Shown here piece by piece: positions 1-10,353 of a stretch of DNA of 64,000 nt (positions are counted from its first letter, which is position 1; every line of letters starts with the position of its first letter). The DNA comes from Amborella trichopoda (Eukaryota; Streptophyta; Magnoliopsida; Amborellales; Amborellaceae). The stretch spans positions 604,230 to 668,229 of the forward strand of contig NW_006496564.1 in the NCBI RefSeq assembly GCF_000471905.2. Direction: 5' to 3'. A program made the translations under genes and the position numbers. A model generated the notes under the pieces. That model did not search any database. It had not been told where the DNA came from and was given only the letters and a program-made list of their open reading frames with translations.

Positions 1-194
1 TTTGAGGGATCTTGTCTAATTCCTCACCCTCGTGTGGACTATTTGTGATTCTATAGTTGAGGATTTTGTACGGACCTCATTAGTCAGAATCAGACCCGTC
101 TGTTAATTGAGCACTGTGTCGAAGGGCATTGTTCCCATTTGGTTTGGGTTTATTTTTCTTGGATAGACAATAAAAGAACCTTTGGTCAGCACTT

Positions 195-670
195 GTCTGC
201 GTCGTGCACCAGTTATTCTTTGGCGAGTCGGGTACCTCAGTTTATCAGGGTGACCAGCTTTGGGTATTACCCCTACCCACTCCTAGCAGGTCGTTACATG
301 GTAGGTCCAAAGTCATGGCTGACTCAGCCTTCTTGGGGCGTCTTTTGGTTTGTCAAAATGATTTCCTTGTTTGTTTTTTCTGGATGGTTTGCTGAAGAGC
401 CTTTTGTTGGCGCTCTTCTTTGTCGTGCATCAGTTATTCTTTGGCGTGTAGGGTACCTCAGTTTATCGAGGTGACCAGCTTTAGGTATAACCCGTACCTA
501 CTGCTAGCAAGTCATTACATAGTAGGTCCAAAGTCATGGCTGGTTCCTTTGCGAGTAGGGTACCTCAGTTTATCGAGGTGACCAGCTTTGGGTATAACCC
601 CTACCCACTACTAGCAGGTCGTTACATAGCAGGTCCAAAGTCATGGCTGACTTAGCCTTCTCAAGGCATC
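195..670 (+). repeat. Three copies of a ~105-bp module
   Basis: The phrase GGTACCTCAGTTTATC recurs at 231, 452 and 559. Each copy is followed by a similar stretch reading GTGACCAGCTTTGGGTAT and then CAGGTCGTTACAT and CAAAGTCATGGCTGAC. The last two copies are 107 bp apart and the first spacing is about twice that (221 bp). The first copy also matches the insertion point of the solo LTR in Tat-2. Confidence 0.75.
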
Positions 671-1679
671 TCCGGCATCTGGGAGTGCGTTTCGTAACCT
701 CCTAGGAATGATGCTTCTCTTCATGAGACTTGTCTTACTTTCTTGATGAATCTTCTATCCTTGGAGTCCTTTTTGCAACTGGGCTCAGGCTGTTGGAATC
801 TTTTCCTTGAAGCTCGTATTTTTTGGGTTCTGGTATTGTGACACCAAGGAGTTTTTTCTGTTGAGTGTGGGTTGAAGCCGCCTATTGAGGTGAACGCTGC
901 ATCAACTTGTTTATTTGTTCAAGCGTTCTTTACAAATTTTCACTTGAACTTGGGAAGCGGCGCCGTAGAGATGGTTTTCACCAACTTCCTTTTATTTGGG
1001 GCTCTTTTACTCATGACCATTCGACCATGTCCACCTTTATTCTTCCATTTTTACTCACGATGCCCTTTCGGGTTTTTACCTTGCCCGGTCTTTATTCACG
1101 AAATGCTTTTACTCATGGTTTCATGAACATGCCTATTCGTCCTTTTTACTCCTGGCATTCCCTTGTTAATGTATACACCATGCCCATTTATATATATATT
1201 TTTTGAAGGCGTGTTTAAGGTCATTCCTTTGGGACTTGTGCGAAGCCTTTTCATGTCATGCAGCCAGGACATGCACTATGGTTTAAAGTCATACATCTGG
1301 ATCGTCATGGTGATGAACGACAGTCTGTGGAGGCCATGGAGTGGGTATGGTGGTGGTTTTAGCTCACTTTGGGGAGATGGCACGAGGCTACTTATGAAAG
1401 ATGGATGATGTATGAATGGCAAGTGAAACATTGTGACCCACTAGCTTACGACAAGTATGGGTGGCAGGATGGTTTGCTGTTTTGTGAGTACGGGTGAGAC
1501 TCAATGGGGAATAATGGAAGATGATGAAACAAATATACTCATTGGGGAGGTAATGAAGGTGGTGCGCATACACCAACAGATCAGTTAGGGAAGACGTACG
1601 TGAAAATGCACGTAAAAGGTGTGTTCATGTATGTGGGAGCGAATTTAAGGTCATGCCTCCTGAACCTGTGCAAAATAGT

Positions 1680-2030
1680 TTAACGTAGTGCGGCCAGGGC
1701 GTGCACGACTGTTTAAGGTCATATAGCTTGGACCATGATTATGTAGTTTTAAGTCATGCAACTAGGACCATGCAGTTTAAGGTCGTGCAACTAGACCTCC
1801 GCTACAGTTTATGGTCATATAGTTTGGACCATGGTGCTAAGCCTTTTAATATCATGCAGCTAGGACATGTAATAAGGTTTAGAGTCATATAGTTTGGACC
1901 GTGTAGTTTACGGTTGTGTAGCTAGACCTACACTACAGTTTATGGTTGTATAGTTTGGACCATGCAGTTTTAAGGTCGTTCACCTAGACCAAAGCTATGC
2001 AGTTTAAGGTCATGCATCATTGACCAAATG
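1680..2030 (+). repeat. Array of short GGTCAT/GGACC motifs
   Basis: Words such as GTTTAAGGTCATATAGCTTG, AAGGTCGTGCAACTAGACC and AGTTTGGACCATG recur every 25-45 bp with many substitutions. The same word family recurs in the Tat-2 block at about 52400-52550 and 52910-53130. It looks like a degenerate upstream regulatory array in the non-coding block. No function is shown. Confidence 0.6.
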
Positions 2031-2339
2031 TGGGTCACCATGTAGGTGAAGCTCCATGAGGAATAGGCCTGTAGATGGCAACCTGACTCCCTAGGGATAA
2101 AATGTTTAAGGCTAACAGAAGGTTTAGACAGAAGCTGACTTCACCTATAAGAGACTCATACTTGTCCCCTAAACCCCCACTGAGAATAAGGAGCTACAGT
2201 ACAAGTATGATTTCTACTGGGGATGAGAAGACATGGCCCGAATTGAACGACCTGGGTACCACTCTACTGGGAATAATAGGTTGCAGTCAAGGTGCAACTT
2301 CACTCGAGAAGACAATAGTATATGGTGTGTGGTAATGGA

Positions 2340-2670
2340 CTGTTGAGAACACCGCTGACGTTAGGCACAACCAACATTACTTCTTGAATACTCTGCTAGC
2401 GTTGGGTGGTTGAAAACATAGCAGGCACAGAGAATGGCCAATATCATTTCTTGAACACTCAGTTGGCATTAGGTGGTTGAAAACACAGTCGATGCTGAGG
2501 ACAACCCATGTTGTCTTTTGAACACAGCCGACACTGAGTCGTTGAGAGCACAAGCGACGTTGCGGTTACTGAGGACACAACCAGCATTGGGGTTGCTGAG
2601 GACACAGCTGAAGCTGGGTAGTTTCAACAACATAGCCGGTGCTGAGCGTAGATTAGTATTCGGGCCCTGA
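2340..2670 (+). repeat. Degenerate ~30-bp array upstream of a TATA box
   Basis: Units of the form GAACACAGCCGACACTGAG or GAGGACACAACCAGCATTGG recur about ten times with GTTGA/GGTTGC spacers. The array ends about 170 bp before the TATA box at 2842. The same relative position is taken by a 25-bp array in Tat-2 (53396-53600) and a ~28-bp array in Tat-3 (25395-25670), although the unit sequences differ. Confidence 0.6.
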
Positions 2671-2841
2671 ACTGAGCCCGACCCGTCCTGACTTCTGTTG
2701 GAATGGGATTTTACAGGTAGCAGTAAAACTTGCCTCGGGCCTAGGGACAGAACCCGACCCGGTCCGGCCCATTGGTGTTTGGCCTCCCTGGACATGGCTA
2801 GGATTCCTAGTTTGTGAGGGGCTTTTAAGGAAAGCGTTAGC

Positions 2842-2900
2842 TATAAAAAGGGGGTAGCCTTCATTTTCACTTTTTCACCAAAGGTAAAAACTTGAAGTAA
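2842..2900 (+). promoter_or_regulatory. TATA box and conserved leader, antisense to gag-pol
   Basis: TATAAAAAGGGGGTAG lies at 2842-2857, followed by CATTTTCACTTTTTCACC and AAAGGTAAAA. Nearly the same string occurs at 53782 in Tat-2 (TATAAAAGGGGGTAG, then CATTTTACTATTTCACC and AAAGGTAAAA). A related TTTAAAAAGGGGCTAG lies at 25977 in Tat-3. The conserved spacing suggests a real core promoter on the strand opposite to gag-pol. Transcription itself is inferred. Confidence 0.6.
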
Positions 2901-4166
2901 ATAAGATTTTAATAGTGAGAAGGGGATTTTCGATGAAAGTTTGGGTGAGCACAAGGGAATTTCAACAAGATTGGCCGGAGTTCGCCAATACGTAGGGGAA
3001 GTTGCGGTGAAGTTGCTGGAGTTTGGAGTGAACGTAACGAAGCCACAAAGGAGTTTTGCTATGAAAACAATGATTTTTCAAGGACAATAGAGAGCTTCTA
3101 GCCATGATTTTGAAGACTTTTACCAGGATTTCGGCAGTGATTTTGGTGAGAAAAAGGGTGAAAGTTGCAGTGAGGGGCTGCTGGGTGAACTTTTGCTAGT
3201 TTTGATTGTTTTCTAGCTGGCATAAGTGGTTTCCCGATGTTTTGGGGAAAAGTTGCAGAGGATTTTCGATAGCGAAAGGGAGTTTCAGGCAGGAGCCGAA
3301 GGGTAAGGGGGAAACAAACCATCGTTGGAGGTCGACAGTTGCAAGGAGGTGAACAGTTGTCATCCACATTTGTGAGTCATGTGTTAGGCCAGGCGACAGT
3401 TGTCATTGGAAATTGTGCAATCATCGGGGAGAGGAAGAGACTTTGGCCCAGAAAATGAGGGGTCTAGAGAATCGAGGAGACACATGGAAATCGAAGAGCG
3501 ACTAGAAGGTGATCAATCACGGTGGTGAGAGACCTTAAAACACAGCTGGCACTGACTCAGGATAGGCATCCAATGTTAGCCTTTAATATACGCAGCTAGT
3601 GATAGGCATTAAAGACGCAGCCTGCGGTGACCTTTTAGAAACACAGTCAGTGCTAGTCCTCAAGAAAGGCAGCCGGCGCTGGAAGTTAGTAGCATAGCCG
3701 GTGCTAGCGTTTGGAAGACATAACCGACACTAGCCTCAGACGATGCTTATCAGTGCATGGTCAGCATCATGACACGCACGACGTTGCTCGCGTGCAGTAA
3801 TGAGTTGGAGGTGGGAACTGTTGTGCATGACGATGAGCCATGTGCGGCGATGTTCGTGCACGACGTTGACTTGGTAGGCAAAGGGTGGTGATGAGTGGTA
3901 AAGCCTGGCTTATGATGCCCGTTGGAAGCCAAGTCCTCCAGCACAACAGTGAAGTCCATGTTGTTTTGTGGAAAGGCATCCACTGTAAACAGGGTGTGCT
4001 CCCCATCATAGGCCAGTTCCTTATCAGAGAAGTTTGCTTTGTATGTTTGATATACTCGTCAGATGAATTGAAGCTGACTCAGAAATGGTTGGCTTCTTCT
4101 TTTGGCCTGTAACCATCCTCTTTGGTGGTACTCATTAGATGAATTGAAGTTGACTCTCCAAGTGGT

Positions 4167-4392
4167 TTTGCTTCTTCTTCATGATGAGGGTGTTTCTTTG
4201 ATGGGTTTGCTTCTTCTTCATGAGGAGAGCAATTCTTTCGTGGGTTTGCTTCTTCTTCATGGGGAAAGCAATTCTTTTGTGGGGTTTTTCTTCATGATGA
4301 GGCTGTTTCTTTGGTGGGTTTGCGTCTTCTTCATGAGGACAACATTTCTTTGGTGGGTTTTCTTCTTTTTCATGAGGAGAGCATTTCTTTGG
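4167..4392 (+). repeat. 39-bp tandem repeat, about six copies
   Basis: Units start TTTGCTTCTTCTTCATGA and end with TTTCTTTGGTGGG. Unit starts lie near 4167, 4206, 4245, 4284, 4319 and 4358, almost always 39 bp apart. Because 39 is a multiple of three, reading frames stay open across the array on both strands. I do not take those frames as genes. Confidence 0.85.
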
Positions 4393-4589
4393 GCCTATAA
4401 ACATCCTCTTATCCTTAGATGCAAGAGCAACACTGCGGGTTTCGGTTTGTAATCGTCCTCATATCCTCAGATGTAAGAGACTTGTAACTTCCCTAATAAT
4501 GGGCTTTTTGACTTGTTACTTGTAACTCCTTTTTACTGCAATACAAGAGTTAAACTTTGTTTGGACTGTCTGACTTGGTTTGTGTTAAG

Positions 4590-4850
4590 TCTTATTGAAG
4601 GCCTCAATCAATCCATTCGCTCGAGGGTGGTACATAGTCGAGTATCTCCATTAGAAATCAAACTGGTTAACCAAGTGATCAGTGTGGTGACTTCGAAATT
4701 GGGGGCCATTATCTGAGATAATCGGATCAGGCACCCCAAACCGGTATATAATGTGATGTCGAATGAAGTTGGCCACTGTTGTCGAGAGTGCGCCATAAGT
4801 CTTTCCCCATTTCGATGTAACCCTAAATGAGTTGGAGAGTTGGCAGTCTG
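4590..4850 (-). pseudogene. Tat-1 integrase core remnant
   Basis: On the minus strand this encodes part of the DDE integrase catalytic core, including words like HHIIYRFGVPDPIISDNGPQ. The stretch around ATTATCTGAGATAATCGGAT closely parallels 27520-27730 in Tat-3, which lies in a fuller integrase. The family joins the cDNA copy to host DNA. Only a fossil piece remains. Confidence 0.7.
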
Positions 4851-4969
4851 GAATGCTGCATCATGAGGCAGAAACCAGTAGGCTAGCCTCTTTGGAGGAG
4901 TCAATCTTGCATCGTCGCGAGGAGATAGATTCTTGCACTGAGAAGAGTGCCATGGCCGTCAGCTGGATC

Positions 4970-5215
4970 TCAAGAAGGAGGCGCAAGATTGTTACAAGAG
5001 GATGATCAAAATAAGAGAAGGGATACAAATATTGAGGTAGGAATTCGCTGGCCTTGAGATCGAGATGATTCAGAGGAGGGCCATGGAGGCCTCTTTGGTT
5101 GCGGATTTATCCGAACTCACTCACACCATTGAGTCCGAAACTGTGGCGGTGGAGGAGGAGACGCGAATGGTGGCCGAACTAAAAGAGCGTGTCTAATACA
5201 TGGAGACTTCTCCTG
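4970..5215 (+). pseudogene. Antisense-ORF tail, coiled-coil-like
   Basis: On the plus strand, opposite to gag-pol, a frame reads acidic and basic heptad-like sequence such as EIEMIQRRAMEASLVADLSE and then EEETRMVAELKERV. This type of tail commonly follows the plant mobile domain in antisense ORFs of Tat elements (compare the PMD gene at 37752). No PMD core is seen here. The assignment to such a tail is inferred from orientation, composition and place. The piece is a fossil. Confidence 0.4.
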
Positions 5216-5219
5216 TAGC

Positions 5220-5515
5220 ATGTAGAGTACAGATCAATAAGACAATTGATCATTTTTTAAAATGTCTTTTCTTTTGCCAGCATTAGTAAAAAGTCTGAAC
5301 TCATGAATAAGATACTTCTTTTTCTTTTCTGGCTGACTTTGCTGCATGATTTCATTCTCCTCTTACTTTGCTACACCTCATGTGATCTTTTTTTTTATTG
5401 CAATAGTTATTGTCTCAAGGGGCTAATACCTTAGGCCTTGTTTAGTCCCATGACGGGCTGCCGTGGCTTGGATAGCTTCGAAATGGGGAGTCATTGCTTT
5501 TTCTCCTCTTAATGT
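5220..5515. other. AT-rich spacer, no gene seen
   Basis: This stretch holds T-rich runs and a GAATAAGATACTTC word that resembles GAATGAGATAGCTC at the end of the Tat-2 non-coding block (about 55232). It probably represents the tail of the antisense unit. TTTTCTTTTGCCAG at about 5267-5280 looks like a splice acceptor, but no paired donor or downstream exon is evident. Confidence 0.35.
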
Positions 5516-6300
5516 TTAATTGGCCAAGGGATCATAGTTCATTTTCCTCATCATTTGATGAGCCTGCTCACTATAGATAGTCCAGTCAGGAGGGGCTTTA
5601 GCCTCCATTAGGGGTGCATTCACTTCAAACCCATCATAGCTTTTGGTCTCAGGCACAAGCTCCTTGAGATGTTTTGAAGCAATACGCATAACCTCCAATT
5701 AGCTCCGAAGACTGTGAACTTTGCGTCTTAAGTTTGCTAGGGGATCCTGCTCTTGAGGGGAAGAAGACTGTTCTTTCTCAAACTGTTTTCCGCCCACCAG
5801 ACCAGGGAAGAGTAGAATTTGCGGCTGGTCACTGGTTCGAGGAGCATCCTTTATACTTATAGCAACCGGATTTTGAAAAATCTTTCGCAGTGATTGATAT
5901 GCCATTTCTGCTTTCAAGAGTGAGATGGGGATCTGCAGGACTTTTTGATGGTTCGACGAATAGGTAATCTTTGGAGCTGAGAATTCTATCCCCATGACTT
6001 GCCCAATCTTAGAAATGACCTCTGGTTCATCTTCTGGCAAAGGTGGCCCAGAACTAGGGGCAGAGGGCAAAGACTCCTCTTCAAGTGAAGATGGGGTTTC
6101 TTTAGGGATGATTGTTGGGATGCTAGAATGAATAGGGGTTAAAGGGAAAGTTTTCCCTTGCCTTTCCTCCTCTTTGAACATGTTTACCAGTGTTCTCCCG
6201 ATGTCCTCAACATCTTCATGAGGCGAAGATCGTATCTTAGTTGTAGACTTATGATCCCCCTCATTCAGCTTTTGAGGCGACATCAGATTTATGAAATAAT
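5516..6300 (-). pseudogene. Tat-1 pol segment between protease and RT, function unknown
   Basis: This minus-strand coding region follows the protease. It carries a segment HEDVEDIGRTLVNMFKEEER and an acidic, serine/proline-rich middle. Then come a basic-hydrophobic stretch around KVLQIPISLLKAEMAYQSL and a tail containing PPDWTIYSEQAHQMMRKMNY. Tat-2 keeps the same order at 55291-56150 (HDDVEELGQMIMNMFKEEER; PPDWSIYNEQAHQIMRTMNY). Conservation in both copies shows it was translated in the ancestral element. I do not recognise a domain. Confidence 0.6.
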
Positions 6301-6380
6301 ATTTTGCATCAGTTTAGTGGGTTTTGGCTACAGAAAACAGTCTTTTGTCAGCATAGACCGTATGCTGTCTCCCATCTTGA

Positions 6381-6980
6381 CTATTCTTGAAGCACTGATG
6401 CAATATCGATGGAACCACGCCCTATGGCAGATTGAGGTGAATGTTGTAGGAAGTATCGGTGTTGATTACATGAAACTGAGCGTAAATCGTTCAGTACACC
6501 GATCTTGAAACGAAGGTGAATTGTGCTAGCTGACTTCTCTCTTGACTGGTTGAACCCTTGAACTGTGACGTGGGTCGGAGTAAGAACTTCTAACCCTAAC
6601 CCTAATCGAGTAAGGATCCTCCTTGGGATATGGTTGACTGTCGACCCTCCATCTAACATGATTCGGTAGACAAGGCATGCATGTAATTCGCCAGTGACAA
6701 AGAGAGGGCGATTATGAAAATTTTCTCCCAGCTACAGATCGTCCTCTAAAAAGGTGATTGGTGTACATCCTTCTAAAATCACCGGGTCCATCTCAATGGG
6801 TTCTACTTCGGTCTCGTACACCTTTGGGTTAGAGAGAGCCTTAACCAAAGCCAGCTGGTAATCCTTTAAGAGCATGAGAGCATCGTAGATACTAAGAAGG
6901 GATGGAAGCTTCCTCAGATGCCCTATCACATCATATATCACCTTTTGTTGGTTAAGCCTTTGTGCTCCTAGTCCTGCCAC
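6381..6980 (-). pseudogene. Tat-1 aspartic protease region
   Basis: The minus-strand frames show the Tat-type retropepsin start LDGGSTVNHIP, where the usual D-T/S-G triad appears as DGGS as in many Tat elements, followed by THVTVQGFNQS. Upstream (about 6980-6735) is a conserved segment, VIYDVIGHLRKLPSLLSIYD and KVYETEVEPIEMDP, also present in Tat-2 at 56510-56944. The enzyme would cleave the Gag-Pol polyprotein. The remnant is broken. Confidence 0.7.
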
Positions 6981-7129
6981 TAGTTTGGGTGGTATGTTGG
7001 GTTGAGGAGCAGATCAGGGTGGAAGAGGTTTATCTTGTCTTGCTGGCTGACTTGATTGTTCGGCAGACTTGGTTTGGGTGATGGAGGTTTGAGGTTTGGG
7101 AGCGTTTGAGTCAGAGGTATCCCAGGAAA

Positions 7130-8071
7130 TTAGAGAATAGGTGGATTGTTTGGGGTATTGGGATTAGGAAGGAGTCCAGGGAGTTGTAGGATATGAAGAT
7201 TGGTATTTGAATTGGGGCGAAGTGGCGAACTAGGAAACTTCAAGGTGCATGACTTTTGAGGTGGAGGCCGCAACATTTTCTTGAATCTTAAGGTTATCTG
7301 CCCTGTGCTGAGTGATACCCTTGAGATTTGCACCATATGATACTCCTCTTGATCATAGAAACTTTGTCTTCTTAATTATCTTAGTCTTTGCTCAAAGTCG
7401 GGCTTAGGGGGCCACTGGGGTTTCTTTGACCTTGTCTTTTTGTGTTTCTTTGAAGAAGGTGCCTCTGTTTTAGCTTTAGCTGTCAGGGCATCAACAACTG
7501 TTAAGAATCCAGCTGCCTGGGCTAGAGCCTTTTTCAATCATTTACGTTGCATCCTGCTTATGTTGGATCCTTTAAGTTCTTTGTCAAGAGCCTCAAAGTC
7601 CGGATATTTCAAGGTTGTACCTGCAAGAGACATGAAAGATGAAGGATGAAAAGTAGAAGAAGAAGAAGGAGAAGGGTCAAAAAGTGGGGGACTTTCAAGA
7701 TCGTTCCACTCATCAGACCGATTTGAGCAGCTTTTTACGTTATCACTAGGTGTAGACGTGTGCACGGGGTCTTTTAGGTCTTTCCCTTGCTTAGACCGTT
7801 CAAGGGTGCTTTTAACGTCGTCATCCTCATTGGACATGCTCTGAGGAGAAGATGACTTAGGGACATCTTCTTGATGGGATAGAGAAGGAAGAATGATTGC
7901 GCCAAGGATAAAGTTTAGTAAAGTTGGCAATGGGGGAAGGAGCCTGAAAAATTCCTGCTTAACTAGAGGTCGAGCCATCTTGTTTCTACGATGAGCAGCT
8001 CTTGGTGCCCGTCTCCTTCTGGTTTTCTGAGGTGGGGTTTGATTCGTCTCACTAGGCTTGTGAACCGCCAT
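7130..8071 (-). pseudogene. Tat-1 gag-protease linker, low complexity
   Basis: This minus-strand coding region begins with a basic stretch (KTRRRRAPRAAHRRNK). It continues through a serine/proline/acidic segment with SNEDDDVKSTLERSKQG and ends with YPDFEALDKELKGSNISRMQ. A matching segment is in Tat-2 (57198-57708). It appears to be a disordered linker between the gag knuckle and the protease. No known domain is recognised and the region is fossil. Confidence 0.5.
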
Positions 8072-8149
8072 AGCTTGAACTGCTTCTCTTCTTAAGGACT
8101 TGAGTCTACTTCACCCATGGTGGACTATCTATGGCTGGGAAGTCGAGGG

Positions 8150-10325
8150 TTAAGCAGAGTCTAAATCATTATTAGGAAGGTCTTGTGTTGGGAGATCCTC
8201 TTGCACTAGTGGAGCAGTGGCCTGAGAATCACTTATTGGGACATTGTAAAACTCCTGACATTCCAGCATTTTCTTTGCGAATATATCATGAAAACTGGTG
8301 CATTCCCACAGGTAGTGGGCCCATATCTGGAGGTACACGAACCAATGGTCCTCAGTCCCCTGAGCAAGGTGTCGAGGCTGCCTTGCCAGTTTTGGGGTGA
8401 TTAGGCCTTCTTGAAGCATTATAACAAAGAAGGCATGAAGGATACCAGGGGTTTCATCTTCCCCTTGGACTGTTACTGCATGAGAGGCTTCTGCTGCCCC
8501 GATTGCCTTCTTTAAGTCCTCAAGCTTTATCTGACCCTTTTGAATCAGGGTCTCGATAATGTACTTTAGCATGAAGCAATCATCTGTGGGGTGATTGATC
8601 CTTCTATGTAAGCACAATAACTCGCTTGAGTATCGAGCCCAGCTTGTTCAGGGAACTTGGCTTCTGGAATCTCTATCATATTCTATTCTAATAATAACCG
8701 GAATAGTGTAGGGACCCATTCCTTCTCAAAGTGGTAGACCCTGTTCCTATGCTTGGTGAAGTAATCATCCCGATTAAGATTCATCGGCGGGGATACTCGA
8801 TTGTACGACTGTTGTTGCTTCCCTGTCTGAGGAGTTGTTTTTACTGTGCTCACCGCTTTAAAGTGGTTCAAAGTTTGGGAGGGAACCTTCTTCAGATTAA
8901 TGACTACGGTGGCTGTGCTGATCACTCCTTTTTGTTGGCTGCTCTGGGTGTTACTCTTAGAGCTTCCATTACCCCGGTTGTTCCTCGAGCTTGCAGAAGG
9001 TGGTCGTGACCCATAGTGGTGGCATGATAAGCTTTCTATGCAGATTGATTTGGAGATCTGTTCTGACATGGAAGTCAGATTAGAGGCCTCAACCTGTATA
9101 GCGATTTCATGTCGCATGTTCCGCACACAAGTTTGAACCGCTTCCTTCTCTAGCATGGCGTTCAGATGGCGAGCAACTAAATTTCTCCATCTTGATATGA
9201 ACTAGTCCACAGGCTCATCGGGGGCTTGGGTCAGAGTGAGAAGCTCGATGGTTTGAACCTCTCTCCGACCTCCTAGAAACGCTAGTGGAACAATTTTTCC
9301 ATTTCGTGTCAAGTATGCACTGAGTTTGGGGGAAGTCAAGCATACCACTGAAAAGCTAGGCTGTCAAGGGTTTCAACAAACTGACGGTGAAGGAGTCTCC
9401 CATCAGCTGCTGTTTCTCGACATGCTGCCTGGAAGTGGCCGTTATGCTGGTTCGGGGATGTTGTTCCGTTGAATAGGGGAAACTTCCCTTTCTTGTAATC
9501 TGAGGGATACGGCAATTGGTTCATGTATGAAGGGTATGGCCTTTGATAAGGTGATGCACCCTGTGTCTCTGGAATTTTCCTATTCTTTAAGCTATGGGTC
9601 ACCATCGATGTCTGCCTGTGAGACGCGGTGAAGGACAAAATTATCCTGTGAGGCAGAGGGAACGGGCTGCCTTGGAGGTGCACCATCTGAGTGGTGGGAA
9701 TTGACCTCATGGTTAGCTGATTGTCGTGCGGTGTTTATACGATCAATCTTCTCCATCATTACGCGCACCATATCTTCAAATTTGTTCGTGCGGTCTTCCT
9801 GGGAGCCAGGTTCGTCTATAACCATCACGTTTACTGTTTCTCTTGGGAGGTCAGCCTTAGTTGTAGTTGATGGATTGTGAACGTGATGGGTCACGTGCGG
9901 CAGATCAGTCAGCATGCCTAGACTGGATTCGACTCTTGTATGACAATCGTGTGAGGACTAGTTCTAGATGGTCTTGAGACCGCGGCTGCTGAGTGGCTTG
10001 GTCATTTTCTACAACACTAGCCACGGTGCAGGGTGAGTGTACTTCTTCTTCAGGCTTCGTCATCTGAAGAGGGTAGATGGGATTCAGGTGAAGAGGGTCA
10101 TCAAAGGTGGTTGCCTTGAATGCCTTAGTCACTTCCTTGGTGAGGATTCGCAGACTAGCTTTGAGATTTTGATAGACCTAACGCCAAAACTGTGATCGGG
10201 ACTGTAGCCGGTCATCTCTTCTGGCACAAGAGAGAGCTGTCTCCATCAAGTGTGGTAAAGGATGAGGGTCAGGGACTGCAGTCATCTTGGGATGCATATG
10301 ATCAGCATTTATACTGATGCCTTGA
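8150..10325 (-). pseudogene. Tat-1 gag polyprotein remnant
   Basis: Read on the minus strand, the N-terminal part (about 10325-9600) has PDPHPLPHLMETALSCARR, DDPLHLNPIYPLQMTKPEEE and NVMVIDEPGSQEDRTNKFED. The capsid-like core (about 9590-9150) has LPYPSDYKKGKFPLFNGTTS, CRETAADGRLLHRQFVETLD and LAFQWYA. Next comes CVRNMRHEIAIQVEASNLTS (about 9130). A knuckle-like CLHRRINHPTDDCFMLKYII lies near 8615, typical of Tat gag nucleocapsid. The same order appears on the plus strand at 62530-63990 (Tat-P). Gag would form the virus-like particle. This copy is broken in several places. Confidence 0.75.
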
Positions 10326-10353
10326 GATAATACACATTTATTTACAAAAACAG

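Larger units (their letters stand above)
1..4570 (+). other. Non-coding block between pol and 3' LTR of Tat-1 (copy 1 of block X)
   Basis: No convincing protein is seen. The block aligns by eye with 47360-47564 plus 51103-55260 in Tat-2 and more loosely with 23558-26960 in Tat-3. Shared landmarks are the opening motif (TTTGAGGGATCTTGT), a stretch rich in TTTTACTCATGG-like phrases (about 1000-1150), a motif array (1680-2030), a repeat array (2340-2670), a TATA box (2842) with a conserved leader, and a tail with TGGGCTTTTTGAC and AATACAAGAG near 4500-4550. All landmarks read on the plus strand, opposite to gag-pol. This suggests an antisense transcription unit. A weaker array of CAGCCGGCGCTGG-like words lies at about 3540-3730. 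Confidence 0.65.

Noticed and set aside
1-4570. Block X read as an LTR of a separate plus-strand element, because of its TATA box and arrays
   Set aside because: In both Tat-2 and Tat-3 the block begins exactly at the inner edge of the minus-strand 3' LTR. Independent insertions would not share that edge twice, so it is an internal region of the Tat elements.
5267-5280. Splice-acceptor-like TTTTCTTTTGCCAG on the plus strand
   Set aside because: No matching donor, no coding stretch after it and no equivalent in Tat-2. It is noted only as a possible relic of the antisense unit.
6585-6610. Telomere-like CTAACCCTAACCCTAATC string
   Set aside because: There are only two to three units and they lie within the protease coding sequence, where they translate as part of a conserved gag-pol frame. 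This is not an interstitial telomere tract.
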